Below are positions 12,500-24,608 of a stretch of DNA of 64,000 nucleotides, piece by piece. Every line of letters begins with the position of its first letter. The stretch's first letter is position 1. The position numbers were made by a program, and so were the translations under genes. The notes below the pieces were generated by a model. The model made no database searches. It was not told the origin of the DNA and saw only the letters and a program-made list of their open reading frames with translations. The stretch spans positions 1,674,001 to 1,738,000 of the forward strand of contig JAQJZZ010000004.1 in the NCBI GenBank assembly GCA_030077755.1. The letters run 5' to 3'. The DNA is from Filosporella fistucella (Eukaryota > Ascomycota > Leotiomycetes > Helotiales).

Positions 12500-13800
12500 A
12501 TGTTGTTTCTCATCCTTCTCGTAATTACGCCTTTGGCACAAGCTCTCCAGGTCTTGCTTCCCCCTCTTACGGGACCGAGTCTAGTTGGTACGACTAGTCT
12601 TGAGCTGGTTGATTACACGAGGATTGAGCCGCAGGGAAAGGATGTTGAGGCGAGGGATTTGAGTATGTATCTGTTCCTCTCTCCTTCATGTACTGGTGCT
12701 ATAGGACACATGAGAAGTCATAGTCATCTTAAGATCTTTGTTGTATCACTTCTCTATGTACTCGCGTTGAGATATCTCCAGTGTTCTAGCAAATTAGCAT
12801 GCCTCACCAGAATGCCTTCTAGAAGAAACAAAGCTGATATGTCATAGTGGTCTCTGTTTGGTATCCAGTTCAACACGTTCGACGCTATCATCTGGCTCCA
12901 TCCTTCACTCCAGTCTTTGCAACCTTCCTTGACAACTTCTTGAAGACAGCTCCTGGTGTTGCAGGCTCAGTGATCAGTCGTGCTTACGAGGGTGCTCATC
13001 TCCACAGCACCAACTGTTCTCAACCTGATGTCCTCCTTTTCTCCCCTGGTCAAGGCGCATCAAGAGTTGAGTACACGGCGTTACTGTCAAGTCTGGCAAG
13101 TTATGGATACATTGTCATCGGTGTCGATCATCCATATGACACTGGGTTCATCGACTACCCTGACAATCGCACAGCAATTGCAGCTTTCCCTCCTCCTATC
13201 CCGACAAACTCCACAGTCGATATTCGAGTCGCAGACATGAAGTTTGTACTTGATTCCCTTACTCAGGATAGTAAAATCACTCGTAAGATCCCAGGACTTC
13301 ATCGCAAAATCAATCTTTCGGGATCAAAAGTTGGCATATTCGGTCACTCGCTTGGTGGTGCCACAGCTGCTTCAACTATGTTTGGTGACTCCAGATTCTC
13401 CTGTGGTATCAATCTTGATGGTCAATTCTTCGGGCCCGTCATTGACACAGGACTCTCACAGCCATTCCTCCTTGTAAGCTCGGAGGGCCACGGTATCAAG
13501 ACTGATGATACTTGGGTGAAGTTCTTTGAAAATTCGAAGGGATTCAAACTAGACATCCTGATCAACGGCTCCTCACACATTGACTTTTTAGACTGGTCAT
13601 TTTTGTACGAAGAACTGAAAGGCACTGGACTGGTACCTGATGTAGGAAACTTCATTGGTCCAATTGGAGGGAAGAGAATGCTGGAGATTGATATAGCTTA
13701 TATTCGCAGCTTCTTCGATATGTGTCTCAAGGGAGGGCAAGGAACGCTTCTCAAGGGACCAAGCCGCAACTTTTCTGAAGTGATCTTTCAGACTGCTTGA
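12500..13800 (+). CDS. Secreted platelet-activating-factor acetylhydrolase-like esterase
   Basis: Two exons: 12500-12662 and 12848-13800 (intron GTATGT...CATAG, 185 nt), giving 371 residues. The joined sequence DLSMVSVWYPV restores the family's conserved first strand. A hydrophobic signal peptide is visible (MLFLILLVITPLAQALQ). This is an alpha/beta hydrolase of the PAF-AH/lipoprotein-associated phospholipase A2 family: nucleophile Ser222 in GHSLGG, Asp245 in INLDGQFF and His298 in GSSHIDF. The 23- and 53-residue spacings between the triad members match those family members I know. Such enzymes hydrolyse short or oxidised sn-2 acyl chains of phospholipids. Several N-glycosylation sequons (NCS, NRT, NST) fit secretion. 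The true substrate is unknown. Confidence 0.9.
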
Positions 13801-14932
13801 TTTAGATTATGGTAGATATCTTCTTTCAGCTGATGCAGGGCATTGACAAATGAGGTTTATTTGTTACTTGGTCGCAGCAGATCTTACAATACTGAAGGGG
13901 CATGTTGAAGGAAGGCAGAATCACTGACACTGTTTGAGCAGACTTGCAGCACCATTCAGCGAGGATTTCTTTTCATGACAGGAAAGTTTCAGCTTTCTAG
14001 CTTAGATGCATGTACACAGTAGACATTATCGAGGAACGCCTTTTGCTCCAAAAGTCCAAACCTTGATGCTTTGAATTGTGCTACTTCTCCTCGCCAACTA
14101 GGGGGCTCGTTTAGTGAATGATCATCATCAGCCCGCTAAATCTTATTTTCCCTCGGCCTCCAAATTCTCCCGTCTTACAACAATTCCGTGTTCAATCATT
14201 ACTTTCGCACAATGAAGCCTTCTTTGTATGAGAACACCCTAAGGGAAGAAGTAAATGACCCGAGTACGCTCAATACTTGCAAAGCACGGAGAAGTCCAAT
14301 TGCTTCGCCTCCACAACTAACTTGAAGCTGAATACCGCTGATGGTTTTCCAGCGATGATCTTCCTTGTACGCAGACATCGCGAGATAATTTCCTAGAAAG
14401 GAGATTGGCGCAAACACGGATAGTTGCAAGGCACTGCTAGGCAGTCAGTCATTTCTTCACCGCGTTATGGGAGTACTGTCAGTTTAAGCTCCTGTCAGTA
14501 AGAACAAGGTATTTCGTGTTTAATCCACGGGAAGCGGTTTGTTTGAAGGGGTGTGGCAGTACTCAATACCTCCCAATCAGAGATGTGGAGGCGACAGGGA
14601 TCTTCGCATTCGAGATACGGGGCGTGGTGATTGGGTGACCAAAGATGGTGGGTTTGGGCGCTGGAGAGGGGAGCCGCATTGGGTTTGAGGGGAGAGGGAT
14701 ATATATAAGGTGGGTTGGGAGTTGGTTTGTGGATCTTTTAATTGTGTAGGACTATCATTGAATGTGAGGCTTTGGACATTTGCTTGATTCTTTTTTTCCG
14801 CATACTATTCCTTGCTTTGAGTACCTACTTCTGCCTTTTTCAATTTTACAGCAGTTCAGAGAGACGTGAGGTATTTTGCCAAATACCAGTGCGAGGTCTT
14901 GTTGGCGTTATCAATCATGGAGAACGGAAAAT
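13801..14932. other. Intergenic interval with RTA1 gene promoter
   Basis: No convincing gene. It holds the 3' region of the esterase gene and, near its right end, a clear TATA element at 14702-14708 followed by the leader of the RTA1 gene. Confidence 0.55.
14702..14708 (+). promoter_or_regulatory. TATA box of the RTA1-type gene
   Basis: TATATAA lies within ATATATATAAGG, 225 nt before the chosen start codon at 14933. Position and strand fit a core promoter with a leader of roughly 190 nt (inference). Confidence 0.45.
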
Positions 14933-16196
14933 ATGGTCTGTCAAACCTCAAGTCTTGAGAGGAATTTATCTGATACTTTTCAAGTCGCTGGGAGTCTGTA
15001 CTTCTATGCTCCAAACAAGGTAGCTCCAGTCATCTGGGCAGTACTCTTCCTGGTCTCTGGTCTATGGCACGCCTGGCAATGCGTGTAATTATTCCAACTT
15101 CCTATCATATCACTCACTAATGAATCTAGTCACTACAAATGCTGGAAAGTCTCTGGTATTCTCCCTGTATGCTACATTTTCCTTTGTTCCCCTCCAGATT
15201 TTGCTGTATATCAGCTTCCGAGCAGGTTTCAGTCTGCTCGCCAGATAAACTGTTGGTAAGTTGCGGTGCTAATTCGCTGCAGTGGGCAAGCATAATCTTC
15301 GTCGTCGGCTACATCCTCCGCGAATACGGCGCCTTTCACTACGATAACATCAACATCTTCATCGCCAGTCTCGTCTTCCTATACGCTGCCCCGTAAGTTC
15401 CCCTCTCTCTCCTATAAATGCCCAAACTAACCGACTCAGCCCCCTCTACGAACTCTCAAACTACTTCATGCTCTCCCGCATCCTCTACTACGTCCCCTAC
15501 GAATCTCCCATCCACCCCGGCCGAGTCCTCACCACCTTCGGCGCAATATCCATCATCATCGAAGCGCTGAACGGCAACGGCGCCGCCTACGTAGCCAACA
15601 CATCTCTCTCAGAAGCGAAACAGAATACAGGAAAAGCGTTGTTGAAATCAGCGTTGATATTACAGTTAGCAGTTCTAGGCTCCTTCGTCATGCTAGCCGC
15701 ATACTATCATCTCAAATGCAAGAAAGCCGGTCTCTGTCCCTCAAATCTAAAAGCCTGTCTGATAACCCTGTACACCTCTTCCTTCCTCATAGGAATACGC
15801 ACCATCTACCGCACAATCGAATACTTCACCACTTCCTCTTTACACTTCGACTCCTCTCTCGATCCTACATCCTTATCCCCAATCCTACGCTATGAATGGT
15901 TTTTCTGGGTCTTTGAAGCTGTGCTTATGATCACAAATACATATCTCTTAAATTTCAGACATCCGATGCGCTTTTTACCTAGGAACAATAAGATTTATCT
16001 TGGGAGGGATGGGGTGAGTGAGGTGGAGGGACCGGGGTATATGGATGAGAGGGCTTTTTGGAAGACGTTGGTTGATCCGTTTGATATTGGGGGCATGATG
16101 AAGGGGAGGAATATGGAGAGGAGGTTTTGGGAGGAGGGGGGAAGTGGGAGTGGGAGTGCTGGCGAGGGGAAGGCGGAGGTGAGGGAGGGTGTTTAG
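14933..16196 (+). CDS. RTA1-family seven-helix membrane protein (lipid-translocating exporter family)
   Basis: Four exons: 14933-15084, 15130-15166 (37 nt), 15283-15392 and 15440-16196, giving 351 residues. The tiny second exon is supported because it restores WKVSGILPWASIIFVVGYIL, a hallmark of the family. Family motifs in order: YFYAPNKVAPVIWAVLF, ILREYGAFHYDN, YAAPPLYELSNYFMLSRILY, YVPYESPIHPGRVLTTFG, EALNGNGAAY, and YRTIEYF with YEWFFWVFEAVLM near the C-terminus. About seven transmembrane segments are visible, and the cytosolic tail is Gly/Glu rich. Fungal RTA1 proteins are linked to 7-aminocholesterol resistance and to flip or export of sphingoid bases; most paralogues are uncharacterised. 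The start ATG is the first in frame; an upstream coding exon cannot be ruled out. Confidence 0.9.
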
Positions 16197-19100
16197 GTGT
16201 GGTGATAGTGAGGTGGTGGGGAGGTGGGAAGGATGGTGAGGAATTTGTTTTCGGATACCCTGGTTATAGATCTCTTTTGCTTTTGCCTCCTCTATTATTC
16301 TTGTAATCCTATGTTTCTTTCTTCAATATATCTATTTCATTTCTTAGGTACTACATAGAACGACCAAATTGTTTGATTTTCACTTTATAATCTTGCGTTT
16401 TGTCATTTCGAAATACCATTAGCGAGGTTTAGCTTCTTCTTGAACTACGGAGAAAGCACCTGATACTTTTATCCTTTTTCAAATCATTTATGATAGGCGT
16501 AAAAAGGTCTGAATTATGCTATAAGGGGGTAATAAGATCTACCCCACTACCCCGCATAAAACTCAGCTTTAGCAGGTGTGAAATTCTGTACCTGCATCTT
16601 CCTGGTTTCTGGTCCTTGTGTTTCTTCAACAACCTGCCTAGTATATGAAATACCAATCGTGAGTGTCTTTCTACTTTTCATTTCTCTGTTTAAACCTACA
16701 TCAAGTTGGATTGGTAGTGTCGAGGGTTGTGACGCATAAATACACACTAAACTTCCACTACAATCCTTGTCAGGGAATAGTAATGCCATTCCAACCGAAC
16801 GACTTAAAGTCCTGTCAAATGCTCGATGAAGATCTAGAATGTCATCACAATATAATAAGATAAGAGTACTGAGTATCGCTATACCTCTCTAAGCAGCGCA
16901 CTGCATAAGTGTTGGCATCTTCTCTCCCAGATCAAGTTTCAATTCCCACCCTTCCTTCTTAAGAATCAGAGCCAACTAAATCACAGCATTAAATCCATTT
17001 ACGCCCTAATACCCGGAAGCTCTACGTTCCAGCTCAGCCATCATGGCACACTCTCCCCTAGTCCTCCATCGTAAAAACCGTGCCTCCTTAACTCATAACC
17101 CATGAGTATACTAAACTCCCAACAAACCTCACTTTCCGAGCATGTATCCCTCTTACCCACCAGGTTCTTCTACGTACCTATATGTACAAGACAACATGAT
17201 AATATATGCTTGACCAAAACGCACAGCACAGCTTTATATGGCATCTTTGGCAGCGCATAGATTCAGAATCCGGATTACCTTATCCCTGCCATCTGTACGC
17301 TTTTTAACATACGTAAGATGGAAGATAGAAGAGGCGGTATCTAAATCTCAAAAGAGTAAATAGAGCGCTCATCTTCCGAGGAAGGATTCTATACGGCGTA
17401 TTCCCTTGACGTTCTAGAAATGTGAAGAGGGATCCTTTGCTTGGATCAGGGGTGTGGGAAAGGGAACAGATCCTCAGGGTGGGAGATGATGGGTATTGGT
17501 TATTGTTTAAGGGTGGTGTTTAGTGTGTAGGAAGGGTTCTTATTATCTCTGAGGATTGATTCGATTGAAGGGTGGGTGTAGATAGTAGGTGGAGTATATG
17601 TACTAGTAAGCATTGTTTTCTGTCTGCTTTTAGGAGTTAGGACATGCTCTTTGAATTCGTTGATTGTTAGAATACTGATAGCTCGGGGAGAGCGCAGCCA
17701 GTTGTGCCCCTTACCATGATTTCAGCGAGGTTCCCTTTGGTGCTTCTTAACCCCTTGCTTGTTCTTCATGTCGTCTTTTGCCTGCACTCACGGAAGTAAC
17801 CGAAGCCATAATCATGATGAACTGTGACTGTAATGTAAGGTGATGTGATGGGCTTGCCTCCATGCGGGATGTTCGGGAAGTATATCTTTGCTCATTCTTC
17901 CTTCTGGCCATTAATGACTTGAGAGTGAGAGTGTTAAACATTAAACTCAGTGAAATTGATGGCTTCGCATTCTTTGTACTTTGCTGATAATTTAATATGT
18001 CAGCTTCATAAGGGAGCAAAGGCAGAAATCAGGAAAATAAAAGAATTTGGCTTGCTCGGACTCGCCGTACATAAAATTGCAATATTCGACACAGAACGAT
18101 GGCTATGTATTCCTCAGACCCACATGGCATAATCAATTCAAATTTGTTCATATCATCCATATTAATAGGTGATCTGGGTACGAAGGTGGACCATTTTTAC
18201 GTAGATGTGAACCCCGCCTCAATCACTTGAAGGCTCATGTGCCTGGGCATCACTCGGCACCTCTCTGCATTTTCAAAGTCAATCATCAAATTCGACTCAC
18301 GAGAGATTACATAAATAATTCTTCTGGCATAATCTGAGCTTGCGGCGGAAAATGCTATGTAAGGAGGAAAAGGAAGAGGCATCGTGATGAATTTGAAGAG
18401 GAGTCGCTTCGCCTCTTTTTATGTCTCGGGGACCTAATGGTACTTAATTAAGTCCCTTTCTCGCCTACTTTGGGATTACATGAGCCACCTCTGAATCCCG
18501 AAAGAGTGGCAGTGTGGCTAATAGGCCATAATTAATCTGGATTTCCGAATCTCTGGGAACAAATCCGCAGTCGTAGTCCACATGGCTCCTTACACTTCCT
18601 GACTCAGAAAGCTTAGTGAGGTCCTATTTGTCGGCTCTTATCATGTTCTTCTAGCACACTTCTAGAGCATCAAAGGATCAAAAGACTTCCTCTTTCGATG
18701 GATTTGGAAATTGCAAGTGGGGTTTTTGAATCCTTCGACCAACAAGCCTCGGATGGGTAAAGTAGTTTGATACCAACACCTCACAAACGGTTGATTGGCT
18801 CTACGCTTTGTCCATTGTTGACAGTTGGCTCACGATCGAACCATCAAGGGTGCTTTCGAGACTTTTGCCATCAATGTTTCAAAATCTATTGGAACAGCAG
18901 AAGAAAGTCAAAGGTTGGTCGCCGCCGCAGCCCTTGTGAAAATCAGGGGCTGCCCCGCAAGAGTGACAACTTAAAAAAAGAACGAAGATCAACTAGAGTG
19001 GCGGACCCTGTAGCAGCTGATTCAGACACGCGACAGGGAGCAAGGACGGGAGGTTCTGCGTGTGTCCGTATCGCGCAAGAAACATCTTCACATCCTCACA

Positions 19101-19746
19101 TCAGCATTTGCTCCAACTTCTTCTCAGCAAACGCAGAATAAATGCGAAATGAAAACACGAGCAATCGAGTCCACATCTCCGCTATCACGCCGAGCCGGTG
19201 TTTGAAGTAATTTCCACGGGGGGTGCATCGCGCGCGCATGGGCAAATTCTTGTCGCTCCCTCAGTGTAAGTTCTTGGTTCTTGCTGCACAGCCCCAAGGA
19301 TGTCAATCCTTCGACGTTGCCCATTCGGATAGTTACGCCTCTCACGATGGTAGCGGATGAGATGGCGAGGATGGCTCGATGGGCACAGCTAAGCCTAACA
19401 ACAACCTCAGCAGCGGTCTGGAAGCCCAGGTGCTTGAGCCTGTCCAGAGTTCAGGGCGAAGTCCAGCCTCTGTACGAAGGTGCTGGGGTGGTCGTGCACT
19501 GCAGTGTAGCGTCCATTGACGTCTGGTTTCATTTTGCTCAGCAGCCGATTTATGTGACATTGGCTGTCGGCATCCCGTAGTGGCGGAATTAGGCTTGTTA
19601 CTTATGATCTCGAGATCATAAACCTCCACACCCCCTTCAGAATACTTTCTTTCTATCAATGCGGCTCAATTTTGTCCCAATTTTATGACCTGGATTTTAC
19701 ACTGCACTTGACCTGGATTATCAAGTGTTAGAGTACCGAATACATC
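16197..19746. other. Gene-poor interval
   Basis: No well-supported gene. The 3' region of the RTA1 gene is followed by scattered short frames on both strands without motifs. The best is an 80-codon minus-strand frame at 16547-16789, listed separately. A 124-codon plus-strand frame at 18767-19141 is basic and Ser-rich and looks like chance. Confidence 0.5.
16547..16789 (-). CDS. Possible small protein or 3' exon, unknown family
   Basis: An 80-codon frame with true ATG and TAG. It begins MALLFPDKDCSGSLVCIY and ends NFTPAKAEFYAG. The composition (balanced, with KTLTIGISYT and QVVEETQGPETRKMQ) is more protein-like than other short frames nearby. It has two cysteines and no signal peptide. It could be the last exon of a small secreted protein whose first exon I could not find, or chance. 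Confidence 0.22.
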   Translation of the reverse strand: MALLFPDKDCSGSLVCIYASQPSTLPIQLDVGLNREMKSRKTLTIGISYTRQVVEETQGPETRKMQVQNFTPAKAEFYAG

Positions 19747-20643
19747 ATGGCGAACTGGGAGCCTCATCATCATCCACCTCGGACGTCGTCACGCTTTCCG
19801 GCACCAGGAATCTTTGTGAATGTGGAATTTGGGGTGACATTTTCGAATAATCATCGACCACATACGGCGGCTGTGAAGTATACATCGAGACGAATGCAGG
19901 AGAAGCTTGCTCGGCAACGGCGACAAGAGGATGAACAATTATTCCGAGAAAGAGACTATCGTCAGCAACAGGAAGAACAATTTCGATATGGACCACATCC
20001 ATCTAATCTGATGCCCGGTATTGAGCAAAATGATCGTCCAGCACGGCAACAACAACAAAGACAACAACGGCTCCATGTTAGGACAAGAGATCTTCATGAG
20101 AGGGGTAGTTCAGCTCCCCCTTCAATCACCGACCGAAATCAACCCATTAGTCCCATTACCCCAATTCAGGCCATTCAACACACATCAAGTATGCCACTAT
20201 CAGCAAGAGAAAGACCTCTACCACCTGTACCGTCGAGGTTTCGATTAGGAGAAGATGGTCTCCCATGGTCTACAGAACCTTGGTATCGTCCGGATGCGCC
20301 GGAATATCCATCCCCGACGATGGTTGACATTGAGAATGAGAATAGGCGCGGTGAAGACCCTCAGAGAGTGAGGGATCTAGAGGCACTGCATCAAGCTATG
20401 ATGACTGTGGATAGCTTGCCTAATGATGGATGGGAGGCATGGACTTGGGAAAGTGTTGGAGATATGCCTAGAGGACCGAGGAGTTTGGGATGGGCTGTGA
20501 GTACAGCTGAACAGGTGTCGAGGAATACTCCCGTATCCAGAGCTACTCCTATATCACCACCTCCGCCATATGTTGTCAGTCAGTGGGAGGAATCTTTTGG
20601 TTGGGGCTATTACGGCAATATGCGACCACGGAGTTCAGGTTGA
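19747..20643 (+). CDS. Hypothetical low-complexity protein
   Basis: Single exon, 298 residues, ATG at 19747 (MANWEPHHHPPRTSSRFPAP). I do not recognise a family. Residues 45-125 are rich in Gln, Arg and Glu and probably form a coiled or disordered stretch (RRMQEKLARQRRQEDEQLF). A Pro-rich region follows (RERPLPPVPSRF). The C-terminal third is Trp-containing and more ordered-looking (NDGWEAWTWESVGDMPRGP, GWAVSTAEQVS) and ends with SPPPPYVVSQWEESFGWGYY. PPPPY and PLPPVP could bind WW and SH3 domains. No transmembrane segment or signal peptide. The length and uniform reading support a real gene, but function is unknown. Confidence 0.65.
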   Translation: MANWEPHHHPPRTSSRFPAPGIFVNVEFGVTFSNNHRPHTAAVKYTSRRMQEKLARQRRQEDEQLFRERDYRQQQEEQFRYGPHPSNLMPGIEQNDRPARQQQQRQQRLHVRTRDLHERGSSAPPSITDRNQPISPITPIQAIQHTSSMPLSARERPLPPVPSRFRLGEDGLPWSTEPWYRPDAPEYPSPTMVDIENENRRGEDPQRVRDLEALHQAMMTVDSLPNDGWEAWTWESVGDMPRGPRSLGWAVSTAEQVSRNTPVSRATPISPPPPYVVSQWEESFGWGYYGNMRPRSSG

Positions 20644-22265
20644 AAGCGCAGAGGGCTATCACAATATTCAACTATCACCAACTGCATTCGAGTCAAGGAT
20701 GGCGCCGGAGCATTGGGATTACGGTCTATCTTCACAGTCGCCCTCATGAACGGAGGAGCTTCAATCCGATCTGATTTCATTTGTCAATCTAATCAGGGTT
20801 TTCGGGGCGATGGCAAATCAAGCCAAGGATAGCTCTACCTTCAAGACAAATCCACAATCATAATGTCTACAAACGGAAAAACAGACGCTGGAACAATCTC
20901 GCACCACTTCAATTCGCGAACGCAAAGCTGGTGCAGAAATATTCGTTTCAAGCATGCAAAACAGCATGTTTCCGGGCTGTTCAGGGGGATCAGACGAGAT
21001 CTGCTCAGGGGGGCAAAACGTAAAGCGTATAAGCTTTTATACAACTCTATAAATAGAAATATCACAATCTGCCACCGGAAATTTTTATTCCCCAGATATG
21101 CACATGTTCATCTCAATTGCTTGCTTCTTTATGCCTTGGTGTTCCCTCTCATTTCTAGATGCTTGGGATGTGTGTTATGTAAGTTGGGTATGTGGTTTTG
21201 ATACACTATTTGCCGCGATGAACTCGCTTGTCTTTACTGCTCTAGCAGTAAGCATGTGCCGAACTTTCGCACACGGATATTCTGCAAGGTAACGGTCGCA
21301 CTCGAATCATTTCTCACCTCTTCACATGTCTTGCTACCAACATCTCAACAATACCCCGAGTAAGCGGGCGGGCGGGCACAAGCATGAAACGTCAAACGCG
21401 AAACATCTCCTTTCCCCAAGCCCAAGCTTGTAGCCGAGACGGGACGGAAGGAGGGTTACAGCGAAAGTGACCTCAGATGAGGGAACGTGACATGTAGCTG
21501 TGGTAAGATAAGCGGGAGACGTGGGAAAACGTGGGGCTGAGCTTTTTGACACAAACACAGCCTCTTGACGGGAGAGAGTATGCGAGATGCGGCGACACGT
21601 CGCAGATACTTGGGGTGATCAGCGAGTGCTGTGTTTTTCTTTTGAATTTGTTTGGTGCGGGCTTTGGTGATGGTGGATGATCATGAGGTTTCTTTGGTTT
21701 GTTGTTGGGAGTATGTAGGAGTGATATGCTTGTTTTTGGGAGTGATAGAGGGGTTGATATTGCATACTCTGGGGACACGATGGCTTAGTAGGCGTCGGAG
21801 GATTGTTTTCGCCTTCTAGCGTATGGATTCAAGTGTTTGGAATCATTGCTTACTTCTGCACGATGCTGTTTGGTTGACTGGATTGGTGCTATGAGGCTGG
21901 AGAGGAAAGTTTGGGATAATTACTTAATTCTGCACAGTCATTTAAGCCAGCTGCTTTGGTGTGAGTGGGATGATTCTTGAAATGAAGCCAGTAGGATTTT
22001 GCTCAATGGGCAGATCAATTGATGGCTTGATGTGTGGCCTCAACACGGGCGTCCATCTTGGGGCTGCAGAGGACTCGACATACGAGTATCGAGCCTGGAT
22101 AGGCCACTGCAGTTGTGAATACATGCTGTGTGCAGAAAGGCTTTCGGGTACGGTGCTCGTGGAAGTGTATGGCGGCCCGACACGTCCTATGTGGTTACAC
22201 AAGACAATGAGTGCAAACGCTGCTTCAATAGTTTCGGCGTATAGATAAACTTGGTGCAGCACCAG
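20644..22265. other. Intergenic interval before the SET gene
   Basis: No secure gene. A 112-codon plus-strand frame (20863-21201) starts with a true ATG and ends in Cys/Leu-rich sequence; it is listed separately with low confidence. Overlapping frames of similar size on both strands at 21.94-22.26 kb cancel each other as evidence. Confidence 0.45.
20863..21201 (+). CDS. Weak small ORF, unknown
   Basis: ATG frame of 112 codons (MSTNGKTDAGTISHH...). The N-terminal half is very basic (RGIRRDLLRGAKRKAYKLL); the C-terminal half is hydrophobic with five cysteines. No motif and no clear splice signals. It may be chance or a fragment. Confidence 0.15.
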   Translation: MSTNGKTDAGTISHHFNSRTQSWCRNIRFKHAKQHVSGLFRGIRRDLLRGAKRKAYKLLYNSINRNITICHRKFLFPRYAHVHLNCLLLYALVFPLISRCLGCVLCKLGMWF

Positions 22266-23762
22266 ATGTATGTTCCATCCTCATCATCTCGCACAAATAC
22301 AGCCAGAACAATGGGAATCGATGCAGGATTTGATATGGTGCCTCGTCTATCTCGGGGAGCTGTAGATAGAGAGAATTGGCGCTCTTTCATTGAAGGTGTT
22401 AAAACACGTTTCAAGGATGATGAGCTTGTAGAGATCAACCCAAATTACATCGTGTTCAAGGCAGGCGAACATCCGATGCTCCCATTTGAGGGCCATAAGT
22501 TCTTGCGTTTCAGTTCGAAGATCTCGGGCAGTCATGCTGAAGGGGTCGAGGAATATATCGATTCCGTCAAATTATCCGCACAGATGTGGTTCGGATCTCG
22601 TGTCCGGCCATGGAATGAAATATTTGATCAGCATGGGTTCTACGGCTGGAAAGAAGTCAATCAATCGTTCAAGTCCTATGAGCAGGTGCGTTGGAAAGTT
22701 GTGTAGCAAGTTCAAATCTAATCAACCTCATAGCCAGACGAGGAGGAAATTTCTACAACCATTGCTCAATTTGTAATTGGGACAGATCCCACAAGTGAGC
22801 TAAACTTGCCGCTATTCAAGATTCAAGCCGTTCAAGACAAGGGACAAGGACTTGTCGCTCTGTTCAATATCGCCAAAGGCAAACGAATAATCTTGGAGAA
22901 ACCTCTTTTCACAACTCGAAATTTGGCACCAATCAGTCTCATGGAAAGTAAAATCGCAGAAAAGCTGAAGGCACTCTCGAAGGCTGAACAGCGCCAGTTT
23001 CTCACCCTTCATAACAACTTCCCTGGCAAATACCCTTTCAGCGGTATCACGAAAACCAATGCATTACCTTGCGGTTCCGGCGCTGTAATTGGTGGTGTGT
23101 ATCCAACCATCTGTCGCATCAATCATAGCTGTCTCCCCAACGCTCACAACAATTGGAACAGTGATACAGAGACAGAGACTATCCATGCAACTCGATTCAT
23201 CAAAGCTGGGGAAGAGATCACGATTTCGTATGTCGACGGTGGTGATCCATTCGAGTCCAGGCAGGAAGGCCTCAAGGCCTCGTTCGGGTTCGAGTGCGCT
23301 TGCAGTCTCTGCGTACTCCCTCAAGACGATATCCAGAAAAGTGATGACCGCCGCCAAAAGATACAAACTTTGGACGACGCGATTGGAGATCCGAAGCGGT
23401 TGAGGGCGACGCCAGAGAAAAGTCTCGCCGATTGCTACTCTCTTCTTCAACTTCTGGAGGAGGAGTACAGAGGGTCCGCTGTTTCATTACTTGCAAGACT
23501 CTATTACGATGCTTTTCAGATATGCATTACACATGGTGATCAAGCACGAGCAAGTTCCTTTGCGGAGAAGGGATATAGAGCCAGAGTCGTGTGCGAGGGA
23601 GACGATAGCCCCCAATCAAAACACATTAAGAGTTTCATGGAAAATCCTAGCCGGCACATGGCTTTTGGGACGTCGAATCGATGGAGGACGGCCAAAAGTT
23701 CGGTCCCCAAAGGTCTCGACACTGATGCGTTTGAAAAATGGCTGTGGAGACGGGGCAAGTAG
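22266..23762 (+). CDS. SET-domain protein with an additional N-terminal domain
   Basis: Two exons: 22266-22685 and 22734-23762, with a 48-nt intron (GTGCGT...CATAG), giving 482 residues. Met16 (22311) is an alternative start. The N-terminal exon (MGIDAGFDMVPRLSRG... EGHKFLRFSSKISGS... WNEIFDQHGFYGWKEV) is not part of a SET domain and reads as an independent domain of unknown function. The SET domain follows: KGQGLVALFNIAKG, NHSCLPNAHNNW (Asn270-His271-Ser272), GEEITISYVDGG with the expected Tyr306, and a post-SET C328-x-C330-x2-C333 cluster that would bind zinc. SET enzymes methylate protein lysines using S-adenosylmethionine; the substrate here is unknown. No in-frame ATG lies between the intron and the SET core, so the fusion is favoured over two genes. 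Confidence 0.85.
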
Positions 23763-24608
23763 ATGGACTGAGAAGGACTGGCAGTTTCCAATATGTGGTT
23801 TCATCCGAGGCCGAAAATGTATGTTCATCATGAAGAAATCACATAGCAACCCATTTCATATGGCTAGATCAAACTTTCACTTAATCTTTCATTGCGACGA
23901 ATAAGCCAAATACCCTGTACCACCTTATCGACGTCGTTAGCGATTTGTGGCTGAGTTTGTCCTGTCCGGATACTCAGAATTCCAAAAGCATGCTTCGTCC
24001 CTGTCTTTCATGTTAGTTGGATTTGATCCTCCACATTTATAGTTTCCTCGACAGCCTAAGCGGTCTTTTTCCGAATTGCATATACCTTCAGCAAGTTTTG
24101 TCAATATTCTGAGCGCTTCAGCCACACCAGGGCCGGTCACACCAGATCTCAAACCCAAGCGACACTGCGATCACTTTGGTTTTAAGTGGCAGCCATAAAT
24201 CATACGTTTTCCCCACTTTGTTTATCTGTACTGTTATGTATCTGATAGTTATTCAAGGCGTACCCTGTGCGAAGAATGCGTGTACGCGTGTTGCAATATA
24301 CAAGTGATTGAGGGAAGTGTATTGTGAAAGAGGTTCAGACCTTCCGTTTCCTGAAATAATCCCTTTTCAAAATTGTCCAACCAAACAGGCTTACCAATCA
24401 TATATTGACAGAAAATTGGTGCTCAACCTCTTTCAGATGCTGTTGTGAGGCGCAAAGTGTCGATTGGCTGAGGTTGGTGTGTCCCAATCGTGTAGCTTCC
24501 GCTCAGCCCGGAGAGCAAGAACGCCCTGCGAATCGCCTGACAGCGCACTTCAACATAACGTCGTCTTCCATCAACTTTCTCTCAATTTCACCACATTCTT
24601 CCCACAAC
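23763..24608. other. Intergenic interval and promoter of the HeLo-like/ankyrin gene
   Basis: No gene recognised. The 200 bp before 24609 contain no obvious TATA element. Confidence 0.5.

Noticed and set aside
18767..19659. Several 75-124-codon frames on both strands
   Set aside because: They overlap one another on opposite strands, lack motifs and have basic or Ser-rich chance composition.
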